A stretch of 64,000 nt of DNA from Punica granatum. Taxonomy: Eukaryota > Streptophyta > Magnoliopsida > Myrtales > Lythraceae. The translations under genes and the position numbers were made by a program. The stretch spans positions 19,128,811 through 19,192,810 of the forward strand of contig NC_045128.1 of assembly GCF_007655135.1 (NCBI RefSeq), written 5' to 3'. How positions within the stretch are numbered: position 1 is the first letter of the stretch; each line of letters opens with the position of its first letter. The notes under the pieces were generated by a model, which searched no databases, was not told where the DNA came from, and saw only the letters and a list, made by a program, of their open reading frames with translations. Below, piece by piece: positions 1 to 10,097 of the stretch.

Positions 1-474
1 CGATATTAGGTTCCTTCAAATCCTCGTCATTCAAGCATTCCAAATCTTCAAATTAATTGGACATCGGAGATCGGATGCGAGCTCAATCAAGTTTCATGCA
101 TTTTTCGGCTTTTCTCTCAATCGAACGGGACCCACAACTCAGCCAAGCCGAGCCATCAAGCCGCGGCTCAACCCCAAGCCACGGCTCAACCCTCCAAGCC
201 GCGGCTCAGCCGCAATTAGCCACGGCTTGCCCCTATGGCCGGCAGCTCCAAGCTCCAAGAGCTCCCCTCCACCACAAATTCAAATTTCCTCTTACACACA
301 CACTCACATCCATCATCTCCCATCAACTTTCCCTAACTTCCCCTACACTCAACATGACCATTTCCCCATCCTAATCCCCCTCCAATTTTCGGCAGCCACC
401 CTAAGCCAATTCGGCAGCCCCTAAGCCCCCTCTAACCGCAATTAACTTCACTTAACCGAGCCATTAGCATAGCC

Positions 475-480
475 TATAAA
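475..480 (+). promoter_or_regulatory. TATA-like box of E1 LTR
   Basis: TATAAA sits in the same place in all LTRs of this family, followed about 25-30 bp later by a CATTA...TAATCACTTCTTC segment and then a CT-rich stretch, as expected around a plant transcription start. Transcription from here would leave most of the LTR as R/U5 leader. This is inference from position and conservation. Confidence 0.55.
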
Positions 481-1224
481 GTCCCATTCTTCATTAACCC
501 TAATCACTTCTTCAACTCCATTCTCTCTCAAGCCAATCTCTCTCCAAAAACCTCTCAAGCTCCAGCCCTCTCCCTCACTTTCGTTCAGCCCATGCCAAGG
601 CCAAAACCGGCCGAAATTGTCGGAAAACCACCCGGTTTCCCGGCAACCACCCGACCCGACTTAAGCCAAAAATCACCAAACATCCTAGCCTACATATTTC
701 TCACCCCCTAAATCCATTTCCGGACTTAGATTTTCGATTGGAGGTCCCCAACACCCCGTTCCAGCCGTGAACATAATCGGGTCCCGAGACCCCTAGCCGC
801 GCGTACCGAGCCACCAACGACGTGCCATTTCACTCCATGACTTCGGCGAGTCGTGCCATCACGTTCAAAGGGTTCCTCACAACCCTCACCCTCCCCCGTG
901 AAGAGGTGGTCACGTTCCGAGGGCCGACCGACCGTGCACAACCATCACTCTCTCGTTTCTCTCTTATCGGGTCCACTGATTTTTTACCGGGTTTTCTCTC
1001 ACATTTTCGGGTTTGTTCAGGCCTTGGCACGCTCAGGTCTGCCCACAGTCATCTAGATCCGCCTCTTAGGAGTCCAACAAGCCCGACCTTGCACCGTGCC
1101 GTGACCGGAGCAAGCGTGCCGACCCTGTTTTACCAGACCTGCCACGGCTGTCTCCTCTCGGGTCCTTCTACCCGTAGCCTTAACCGGGTCTTGCGACTCT
1201 CAAGGCCACCTCCCCGGCTCTTTT

Positions 1225-1248
1225 CCTCGTGCATTCGAGGCTAGGTAA
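1225..1248 (+). promoter_or_regulatory. Hairpin plus splice-donor-like site in LTR (CCTCG...CGAGG CTAG|GTAA)
   Basis: A 5-bp stem CCTCG/CGAGG is followed directly by CTAGGTAA. The same arrangement is present in every LTR in the window, in both LTR families: about 9303-9325, 50325-50343, 56071-56083, and on the minus strand about 23892-23910 (E4), 15291-15310 and 37439-37457 (E3). AG|GTAA matches a plant 5' splice site. Splicing itself is not shown. Confidence 0.45.
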
Positions 1249-1498
1249 TGTCTCTTTGCAATTTAGAGAAGCTAGGATCCTCGATTCTTGTTTGTATGAG
1301 ACGTTTATATGATTTAAAGAACCGAATGCATGAAAGTTTCCATTTTTCTTTCGGATCTACGTCTCCCATGCATTCCCATGCAACGTGTGTCCGTTATGTG
1401 CCTATGTACGACCATGCCATGTTTATATGATGCAAGAACTTGTGTGCCATGACGGGAAATGGCTCGGATCCGGATGGGAGAGGTCCTCTTAGCCACGG

Positions 1499-1559
1499 TT
1501 GAGCCAAGGGACTCACGGCCTAGCCTCTAAGGAGAGACCCGTGGGCTCCCTTGGCTTAT
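1499..1559 (+). other. Long LTR hairpin H1 (E1 copy)
   Basis: The left arm AGCCAAGGGACTCACGG (1502-1518) pairs with a right arm CCGTG...CCCTTGGCT (1539-1556). The outer nine base pairs are perfect here and also perfect, with different bases, in the E5 LTR at 56327-56381. Two further hairpins with the same plan follow at about 1687-1757 and 1962-2040. Confidence 0.75.
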
Positions 1560-3083
1560 CCGGGGCTAGGATGACCTCTTCTCTCCCGAATCGAGTCGAT
1601 TCCTACGTCCCTTTACCGTTAATCACACGTAGCATGTTAGCATGACGAGAAACGATCCAAATCGGGGTCGAAGAAGTCCTCCCGACCCGTGTGAGTCATG
1701 GAAGCTCACGGCCATCCTTGGAGGAATGTGGCCGAAAGCTTCCTTGGACCACACGGGTTCGTGAGGCTTTCTTCCGCCATGAGGCGGGTCGATTCCCGTG
1801 TATTACCCGTTCCATCACTAGTTGAAATGATATTGTATTGTTGCTCTCATTTAAACGCTTTATTCGTATGTGCTTGGCATGATTTCATATCGTTGTGACC
1901 ATGGCTAAAACGTGACTAAACGAAGGGAATAATGTGGGATCTAGGGAGAAGAGCCTTAGAAGGGTTCGGCCATGCCAAGGAACCCACGGCCATCCCCTTT
2001 GCAATAGGGGCCGTGAGGCTCCTTGGTGTGCCCGAAGCCTTCGGGCTCTCCTTTCCTCGAGGCCACGTAATTCCCGCACATCCCTTGTAATCCCACCGCG
2101 AAATTAGCTAAAATTAAACCGTAATCGTAACATTGCATAATAAGTGTCGAATAATTTCACAAAAGGGAAACGGGACGAATCATTCGGCTAACTAAGTCAC
2201 TCGGACTAAATAATTGGGTAAATCAATCCTCAATTTGTAAACGCGTCGATGATTTACAGAACGGTGAGAATGCCCTTCTCCATTAAAATTTCACCATTTC
2301 AAAATATCGAGTCGCGTAACACGAATAGAATCGATGTCTAGGGAGCACTCACATGTCATGACTCGAGTCCGGGTCCAATTTGAGGTGTCCCGAGTCGGGG
2401 CATGCGAGTCCTCCTTAGACTCCTTCGTGTGACGCGATCTCCAATTTATACACGAACATCGTAATTTTAACATCCAAGGGCATAATTGTCATTCCGTAAT
2501 TCACCGATACCCTAGGCACTAGGAAGTCGGAAACACCTCGACCTATGGAGGGAAAGGGGCAACCCGTCCGGGTACGAGTCTCATTCGCACGGCCCATTCC
2601 GTCCACTTTCGGTGTTTCTATCTTCCTATCGTAGATTCGGTGGGGAGCATGTCATTTCAGTTACAAAACACCAAGAATCGGACTAATCATACATCCGACC
2701 TAATCAAACACTAGGTAATGGATAGGTGGAATGATAGATTCCAATCTAGAGTCAAGACACGAGTTTGGCTAATTCGGTGAAACCGCAGTGACACTTAACT
2801 GAATAAAAGTCATAAAACAAACATACGCATGTAATTGTCTTAGAACCTTATCCTAGCCCGCCCTCTATGTTTGCCTAGGTTAGATGCATTGTCTGCCAAT
2901 CAACCACAGGTAATAACCGATTAAATCACGTATATTCGACTTAATACACCATTTGTCTGTATCCACCGACCATTGTCAGTTGCTTTCTGTATTGTATCAG
3001 TTTTATTAGTTTCCTTCTGTTTTATTCTAGCATATGATGATTTATTGCGGTTCGGGCCCAAACCCATAGGTCACGTGTTGCAC

Positions 3084-3128
3084 GGGGTCCAACGCCCCCA
3101 AATCATCAAACACGAGGTCTAACGCCTC
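3084..3128 (+). other. Paired mini-hairpins with TCCAACG-type loop
   Basis: GGGG-TCCAACG-CCCC (3084-3098) and GAGG-TCTAACG-CCTC (3114-3128) lie in tandem. Equivalent pairs are in E2 at 11215-11229 and 11244-11258. E3's LTR has three on the minus strand with AGGG/CCCT stems (13352-13366, 13380-13394, 13408-13422). The loop is largely conserved while the stem bases differ in complementary fashion. Confidence 0.6.
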
Positions 3129-3986
3129 TTAACTCACCGAGCGCGTGCAACCCGAGTGCGGAATGGGATCTAGCCTCGATTCACCATCACACTCTGAATT
3201 CGGCCTATGTGGAAGGCGGATTTGGATTGAGCGCGTGAAACGTGTTTAGATATCACCCGGGAGCTCGATTGGTCAAACGGTTACAGTAGGAACTAATCGG
3301 TTCTCCTGCAAACCATCGGCTCAATCGGACCCGACCCCCGGCTCCTTGAGCCCGCGTTGCCTTAATTTGTTTATCGGTTATTCAAAACACTCGGTGAACC
3401 GGAGCGGAATATTGGCCCAATGCAAACCGATCAGGATCCATTTGTTTCATTCAGTTGTATCCTGAAATTATTCGAGTGTACATTGTGAGGATCTTATTTG
3501 TATATTTATTCACATGCTTGTAAGGATCCCGATCGGTGAGCAAGAGGTCCGAGTGTCGAGTCAGTTAAGTCGGTCTATCGTCACCAAGGGATGAGTAAGC
3601 TCGAATAATCATGGTCTCGGTTCGCGCAGGGAATCGACCATCACGGTCCGAAGAACTGTAACGCTAAGATAGCGAACCGATCCCTTGACTCACAAGCCTA
3701 CTCATCCTTCGGATTCTTGGCCCAATTCAATTGATTCATCGATTTTACGGTGTCAAAACGGGCGAGTCGAGTGCGACCCTAAATCACGCGATAAATAAAC
3801 AAAATGGCAAGCCTAGCAAGCTAGAGTACCGAAAGGGCGTGCGGAATATAGGCCCGCACGTAATAGAACCCCCGAATTCGGAATTTTCGGTTCCGTATGA
3901 CCATTGCCTTAGCATTTAGGTGTACCCCGTACCCCTAGACCCGGGTAACTTGCCGGCCCTCGACCTTCGGGTCGTAAAATGGCAAG

Positions 3987-3996
3987 TGGCGACTCC
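3987..3996 (+). other. Second copy of primer-binding-site core inside the LTR
   Basis: TGGCGACTCC occurs about 110 bp before the LTR end as well as at the true primer-binding site (4108). The same internal copy is found in E2 (12115-12124) and, on the minus strand, in both E3 LTRs (34848-34857 and 12702-12711). Confidence 0.7.
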
Positions 3997-4104
3997 TTCT
4001 CACGTGCGTCCGTCGCGCGTCCCTGGGAAGGTGGACACTCCCAAGCCGCGTTTGCTTAGGCGCGCGCATGCGTGCCCCGACGAGATGAAATTCGGGTGCG
4101 CACA

Positions 4105-4691
4105 GCTTGGCGACTCCACTGGGGATTTACTTAGAGGGTTCGGGCTCGTTCCCGCTTGCTTTGTTTGCTTGTTTATTTACCGCTTTCCGCGTTTCTCGCT
4201 TATCTATTTTACGCACTCTTATTTCCCGCACATGCATTGCACATCATACTAGTTTCTTAGGTACCTTGTCCGACATCCCACGGGCACCAATATAGGAAGC
4301 TAGGTTAGTCAGAGGTTCCGAGTAAGGGAACGGATCGAGTCGGCTATGCCACCGAACCGGCCCCCAAAGATCCTCGCTCGATTTCAAGGAATTCACACCC
4401 TTGAGTCGGGAGCCCCCATCCCTAGTTAGCGGTTCTCCCAGTAGCACCGAAAACCATGCATACACAGGGACCGTCATGCTGGACCAATTTTTTACCTCCA
4501 TGCCGTCCACCCGTAGTTTTTTTTAGGACGGGCATTTTGTTGTTTTTGTAAGAAAGAGCGATGTATACTGTAAAGAACACCACTATAGTTTATCCTTCCG
4601 CACTGCATACATCTTTTCGAAAAAAACTTAGGACATTGCATTGATTTGATTCTAAAAACGTTAAGCCGGCATCTCCTCCATCTAGGTAAGG
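4105..4691 (+). other. E1 untranslated leader with primer-binding site
   Basis: The primer-binding site TGGCGACTCCACTGGGGA is at 4108-4125, three bases after the LTR. Ogre elements are usually reported to use a tRNA-Arg primer; I could not check the match. About 4260-4500 is a block strongly conserved in E1, E2, E3 and E5, rich in short inverted repeats, and a candidate packaging or dimerisation region by position. The leader ends in TAG|GTAAG just before the ORF1 ATG (donor-like GT at 4686). Confidence 0.8.
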
Positions 4692-6191
4692 ATGGACCGC
4701 CCGGCTCCCGGTCTTAGGCTCGAAGCAATCACGCCACCAAGGCAAGACATCATGCGCATCTGGAGGACTCTCCGACCGGTGGACCACGCATTCATCCAGG
4801 GCATCATCGGACACGTGGTTATGCTCACCGAGACCCCGGTGGACTGGATCTTCTTGAGGACCGCCGCCGAACTTTGGGATCCCGAGCACGCGGTATTCAA
4901 TTTCCAAGGGACGGAGTTAGCCCCCACGATCGAGGAGTACACGGCACTCATCCAAAGGCCTACGTCCACGATCCACGGCATCTTCGTGCCTAATCCATTC
5001 ACAACCGTCCAGGGTCAACTCTCCACTCTCCTCCACATACCTGCTCAAGACATCCACGAGGAGCTTCACGAGAGGTGGGACCAAGGCATCCGGATTGCAT
5101 GGCTCTCCGATTGGACGCTCCTCTGTGCAATGACGCCTACAACGGCTTCCTATCAGCGCGATGCCTGCCATGGATTCCTACTCTTGGTCTTTGGCACTCT
5201 CCTATTTCTGTACTCGCCGAACCTCATTGACGGGGCTATAACCCAAGTCGTCCTCCAAGTGGTAGGAGACCATAGTTACGTAGAGGCTTTATTGGCCGAG
5301 ACCGTCCGGTCTCTTGACTATGTTAGGGAGGTTCGGCGCGGCAGGATGAGGGGATCCCCGCACTTACTCCAAATTTGGCTTCTCGCTCATATCCGCCCCT
5401 TTTGTTCATCACATCCGTTCTCCTACATTGCCGACGAGCGTTTGCTGATCGAGCGCCTGGTACCAGCTATCCCGCCTCCCGAGCACAGTTTCTCGGAATG
5501 GAGGCGTTTTTGGCGTGAGTTGACGCTCGCGCGCTTCCTATGGGTCGCTTGATGGAACCCCGGCGGCCCCATGATCACGGGATGTCCTGGAATTGTGGGA
5601 GACCCCCTTCTCAGCCATTTGGGGAGCACACTCATATTCCCCGGCCGGGTAATCAGACAGCTCGGCGGCCTGCAGGACGTTCCCGACGAGGCGGACCGTC
5701 TACCTTTCCGCATCCAGTGGGCCGATTCCACATCCACGGCCCCAGCAAGATTCTTGCAGATCCGAGAGATTCGCCGCCAACGGGACGCTTGCGTCATACA
5801 GCGTCTGTACTTCCCCGAACATCCCACCGACGACGAGCGAGTCTTCGCCGCCACCTCAGCATACGTGGCTCGATTCTACGCACGGGGATTAGCATCGCCG
5901 CAACCGTCCCATGCCGCCCCGACTCCCCGCGCTACATCCACCCTTGCCCCCGAAGCCGAGAGTTCCATCCAAGCGGCCATGCACGCGGAGCTAAGGGCCA
6001 TCAGGGAGGAACGGGATAGGCTCCGTTGCGTGCTTGTTGACTCCCGTGCAGAGGTCGCGGACTACCGGGAGCTTCAGACACAGCTGACTCGAGCACGCGC
6101 CCGGGTCGCACACCTAGATCGGGAGATGGCCCGCTTGAGCGCGGAGTTGGATCGAGTGCACAAAAGGGCGCGCAACCTCGCCCACCCCTAG
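4692..6191 (+). pseudogene. E1 ORF1, DUF7745/plant-mobile-domain-like protein, one internal stop
   Basis: This is the extra ORF that Ogre-type elements carry upstream of gag; its function is unknown. The frame opens at an ATG six bases after a GTAAG and matches the intact 499-residue ORF1 of E2 along its whole length. One in-frame TGA at 5550-5552 replaces the CGA (Arg) seen in E2; the frame then continues to 6191. Recognisable motifs are VDWIFLRTA..LWDPEH with GTELAPTIEEY, and a later block around YQRDACHGFLLL and AETVRSLDYVREVRRGRMRG. They recall the DUF7745 family, distantly like the plant mobile domain of MAIN/MAIL proteins. The C-terminal ~80 residues are charged and heptad-like (coiled coil). 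The family name is from memory; the relation to E2 and E3 ORF1 is direct. Confidence 0.82.
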
Positions 6192-6510
6192 GATTAGCGG
6201 ACGTACTCATTTTTGCCCTCGCTCGGACCGACGCCGCTTTCAGGCTAACACCCAGCGCAAAGGGATATCGACTTTACGTTTATGTTCCTTTCTTTTCCGT
6301 CGTATGTTCTATTTTGTAAAACTATGGAATTCGAAGCTAATCAATGAAATGACATTAGCATTTCGGAAAACTCATGCATCTCATACATCTTGTCATTTTA
6401 CCTATTCCGTACTCATCGTTTTAGATGTCGACGTTTGCCCTTACACATTCTTGGAATCTAGGTGATCACAACTGGCGTCGCACCGCTACCCGACTCGTCA
6501 ACGTCTCAGG
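6192..6510 (+). other. E1 spacer between ORF1 and gag, with conserved block
   Basis: No coding potential is seen. A block at about 6314-6375 (TTTTGTAAA, then AATCAATGAAATGACATTAG and CTCATGCAT) recurs in E2 (42086-42150), E3 (minus, about 32445-32520) and E5 (59890-59975). It resembles a plant poly(A) region (TTGTAA and AATGAAA elements). Acceptor-like AG dinucleotides follow at 6460-6461 (TCTAG|GTGATCACAACTGG) and at 6507-6509 (CTCAG), just before the gag ATG. Confidence 0.55.
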
Positions 6511-7225
6511 ATGGCGGAAGGGGATCACGTCGATGTTTCAGAAGAAGTCAACCCTTCGGTCCCGACTCTCTCTCAACCACCGCAAACGCACGCTCCGCCG
6601 CCTCTCACTCCTGCAGGCGTACTCCCGGCGTATTCTGCCGCCCTTCCAACACATCTCCCGCCCCCGGCGTCTTCGGGGACACCTCTGCCACCGGCCTCAC
6701 CAATTTCCGCCGCCACCAATGACCAAGCCCGCATTTCGGCCTCGAGGGCACGGTCAACCAAATGGCCACCAACATGGCTGAGCTGCTTGCCCTACTCAGA
6801 GGACCTAACCGAGCCTCTTCGAGCTCTACGCCTCCGCCGGGACCGGGGCCAACGGTCGACCCTACCCCGGAGGCTCCACCAGCTCAAGCCCCAGGAAACA
6901 TTGAGATTCCCGCACCGCCAACGCTGCACACGTCCGCTGTCCACCCCTTCACCAACCCATTTCCGCCGCCGCCGGCCCCCACGGCCGTCCCTCTTCCACC
7001 GGCGGCTTTCCTATCCTCGGAGCACGTCCTGTCCGTGCCCCCGCCTGTCTCCATACCGGCCCCAACCATGGCCTACGCGATACCTCCGCCGATGGTTTTC
7101 TCGGCGCCCAGTGCACCTGTCCCGACTCATCTTCAAGCCGCGGAGCTCCCTTCCTATCCGTCTCTACATCCTCACGTTGGCCTCTCCTACCAGGCGCCGC
7201 CCCCCATAGACACCACCTTCCACGA
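6511..7225 (+). pseudogene. E1 gag, N-terminal part, interrupted by E2
   Basis: The frame begins MAEGDHVDVSEEVNPSV, matching E2 gag. A one-base loss near 6740, relative to E2, shifts the frame; the original frame continues from about 6762 (MATNMAELLALLRGPNR). This is the Pro-rich, low-complexity N-terminal part of gag, before the capsid-like region. It stops at 7225 where E2's LTR starts. The rest of E1 gag is at 53281-54002. Confidence 0.85.
7221..7225. repeat. TSD of E2, left copy (CACGA)
   Basis: CACGA directly precedes TGTCAGCACC (the LTR start) and is repeated at 53276-53280, directly after the 3' LTR. A 5-bp duplication is normal for Ty3/gypsy integration. Confidence 0.95.
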
Positions 7226-8552
7226 TGTCAGCACCCCATTTTGGCCCACCGGCTTCCCACACGAGGATTTCCGACCGAGGCCCGGGACACTATTCATCAC
7301 CCGGCAATCAGAGACAAGTAGGCGAGCATGGGGTCATGAGCGATAGGAGAAGAGCACGGTCTACTGAGAAAAGCGGAGGAAAGCCATCGGAAGAACGAAC
7401 GAACAAGGAATCCCCGAAACGACGGAGCTGACATGTGGCACTATTCATCATCGAGTCACCGAAGCACCGAAAGGTGCCCAATATGGGACTCCAAAAATCC
7501 CTCTCAGTGCCAAAGTGACCAACGAGACGTCCGGGCTCATTTCCGGGGCATCCTGCTTAAGCCGGGACACCTCGATCTCCCACGGACGCCTTTTTTGACA
7601 GAGCTCCCGGGGTTCGCTCCACTGACAAGCAAATGGCCCCTCAAAACGGGCCCTCAGGCACCCAGGGACCACCGGGGCCGGGGAACAAGCTTCAGACGAC
7701 CTTTTGGAACTCGGCTCGGTCACCCGAAGTACGTTTCAGTGGTCACGAACGCCTCTCGGCGAGCCTTCGGGTATTTCCACGGAAAGCAGAGACCACAACG
7801 ATCTCTGAGTACCTCACAATAATCCCCAAGCATCTCAAGGCATTCAGGGCGCACTGAGAAAATCCCGGTCAAAGTCCCTAGGTCCTCCCGGGCCAACGGT
7901 CCCCGACCGAGGACGACGGGCCAACGATCCCCCGCGGGGCAAAAGGATCGCCAAAACGAATGCAGGCATGCACAAAGAACAATCGGGGATTGAGGGACGC
8001 CAAATTCCACCCCGAACGTCCGAACAGGGCAAAACCGACTCTCGAGGAGCCGAGTCGCCCGAACGTTCGTCCACACGACGCATGGCGATATTAGGCTCAT
8101 TCAAATTCTCGTCATTCAAGCGTTCCAAATCCATAAATTAATTGGACGTCGGAGATCGGACGCGCGCTCAATCAAGTCCTAAGCATTTTCCGGCTTTTCT
8201 CTCAACCGAATGGGACCCACAGCTCAAGCCAAGCCAAGCCATCAAGCCGCGGCTCAACCCCAAGCCACGGCTCAACCCTCGGCTCCGATTGGACAGCCCC
8301 AAGCAGCGGCTTCCCCCCCATGGCCGGCGGCTCCACCCTCCACCACACATTTTGAATTTCCCTCACATCCATCACCTCCCTCCATCCATCCATCACACCC
8401 ATCACCCATCCATCACACCCATCACTCCCCTTTGCCTTCCCCTACACTCCACATGACATCTTCCCCTCCCTAATTCCCCTCCAATTTCGGCAGCCCATGT
8501 TTAAGCCCTTTAACCACACTTAACTTCACTTAATCACACCGTTAGAGCTCCC

Positions 8553-8558
8553 TATAAG
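8553..8558 (+). promoter_or_regulatory. TATA-like box of E2 5' LTR
   Basis: TATAAG lies at the same place as the E1 box, with equivalents at 49570-49575 (E2 3' LTR), 55314-55319 (E5) and, on the minus strand, 25058-25063 (E4). If used, U3 is about 1.3 kb and R plus U5 about 3.7 kb. Confidence 0.5.
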
Positions 8559-9559
8559 TTCCCTTTCATCATTAGACTTAATCACTTCTTCATTCTCCTT
8601 CTCTCTCAAGCCAATCTCCCTCTAGAATCCTCTCAAGTTCCAGCACACTCTCACTCATTCGTCCGCCCCAAGCCAAGGCCGAAACCGGCCAAAATCGCCA
8701 GAAAACCACCCGGTATCCCGATAACCACCCGACCCGACTTAAGCCAAAAATCATCAAACTTCCTAGCCTACATATTTCCCACCCCCTAAGTCCATTTCCG
8801 GGCTTAGATTTTCGATTTGAGGCCTCCAACACCCCGTTCTAGCCGAAAACATAATCGGGTCCCTAGAGCATACCCGCGCGCGCCGGACACTTCCTCGACG
8901 TGCCATCTCTTCCCACAGCTTCGGAGAGTCGTGCCATCACGTTCAAAGGGTCCTCACAACCCTCACCCTCCCCCGTGAAGAGGTGGTCACAGTCCGAGGG
9001 CCGATCAACCGTGCACAATCGCCATTCACCCATCTCTCTCAAACCGGGTTTTCCTCATTTTTACCGAGTTTTCTCTCACTTTTTCGGGTTCGTTCAGGCC
9101 TTGGCACGCTCGGGTCTGCCCGTGCTCGTGTAGATCCGTCTCCTAGGAGTCCAACGAACCCGACCTCGCACCGTGCTGTGACCGGAGCAAGCGTGCCGAC
9201 CCGTTTTTCCACGGATTGCCGCGGCTGCCAACTTACGGGTCCCTCACCCGTAGCCGCCCATCCGAGTCTTGTGACTCCCACGGCCACTTCCCCGACTCTT
9301 TTCCTCGTACATCGGGGCTAGGTAATGCTCCTTTACGACTTAGACGAGTTAGAATCTTAGCTCTTTACTTGTACGAAGTGTTTATACGTTTTAAAGGTAT
9401 GGAATGCTCGAAAGTTTATGTTTTTCCTTCGGATCCATGCACACCCATGCACTTTCATGCACGTACGTCCATCATGTCTCGTTTATATGCCCATATAACG
9501 TCTATGCCGTGAGGGGAAAGGACTAGAATCGAGGAAGAAGAGGCTTTCAAGCCATGGTT

Positions 9560-9617
9560 GGACCATGGGAACCCACGGTCTATGTCCAAAGGGGGGACCC
9601 GTGGGTTCTTTTGGTCC
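9560..9617 (+). other. Long LTR hairpin H1 (E2 copy)
   Basis: GGACCATGGGAACCCACGG (9560-9578) faces CCGTGGGTTCTTTTGGTCC (9599-9617). The inner stem GAACCCACGG/CCGTGGGTTC is perfect. The outer stem GGACC/GGTCC differs in bases from E1 and E5 but remains paired. Confidence 0.75.
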
Positions 9618-10039
9618 TTCCGAAACTTGTTAGTTCCCGTGTTATTATCGTTATTTCGTTGCATGAGATGTATTGGCATGGCGGGAAAAGACTCGGATCG
9701 GGGTCGAAGAGCCCACCTTGACCCATGTGAGTCACGGGAACTCACGGTTTCCCTTGAAAGGGATGGCCGAGAGCTCCCTTGGACCACACGGGTCCGAGGC
9801 GGCCTCTTTGGCTCCGAGATAGGTCGGTTCCCGCATTTCACGCTTTCCCATCATATGAGTCGATGCCGTCTTTGTTGTTTCCGTTTAAACACCTCGTTCG
9901 TGCGTGTTTGTATGATTTTATGTGACCATGATTGTGATAGTGTTGAGATGATTAGAACATGTATCATTAACGTGTTTAATACGTCATGCATACAAGGAAT
10001 GGCCCGAACCAAGGTGGTAGACCACCCGTGACCCAAGGC

Positions 10040-10097
10040 GGGTCAAGGGAACCTCTCGGCTTAGTCCCTCGAAGGATGGCCGAGTGTCCCTTGACCC
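10040..10097 (+). other. Long LTR hairpin H3 (E2 copy)
   Basis: GGGTCAAGGGA plus CTCGGC (10040-10060) pair with GCCGAG plus TCCCTTGACCC (10079-10097). The counterpart in E4 is on the minus strand near 23305-23370, and E3 has a related structure at about 14710-14775 and 36855-36920. Confidence 0.7.

Larger units (their letters stand above)
1..4104 (+). repeat. E1 5' LTR, truncated by the window start
   Basis: Position 1 aligns with 8093 in the full-length E2 LTR, so about 870 bp of this LTR lie upstream of the window. The LTR ends in GGTGCGCACA at 4104, just before the primer-binding site. It is non-coding; short ORFs across it have no family resemblance. Visible landmarks are a TATA-like box (475-480), a hairpin plus splice-donor-like site (1225-1248), three long hairpins between 1499 and 2040, two TCCAACG/TCTAACG-loop hairpins (3084-3128) and a second copy of the primer-binding-site core (3987-3996). 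Confidence 0.93.
1..7225 (+). mobile_element. E1, left part: Ogre/Tat-type Ty3-gypsy element, host of E2 and E5
   Basis: This is the oldest layer of the nest. It contains the end of a long LTR, a primer-binding site, a leader, ORF1 and the N-terminal part of gag. The element is cut at 7225 by E2 and resumes at 53281, because the 5-bp CACGA is present on both sides of E2 (7221-7225 and 53276-53280). The left end of E1 and any flanking host DNA lie outside the window. Assignment to Ogre/Tat rests on LTR size, ORF1 before gag, the primer-binding site and gag similarity to E3, which carries pol. Its coding regions are all broken. Confidence 0.93.
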
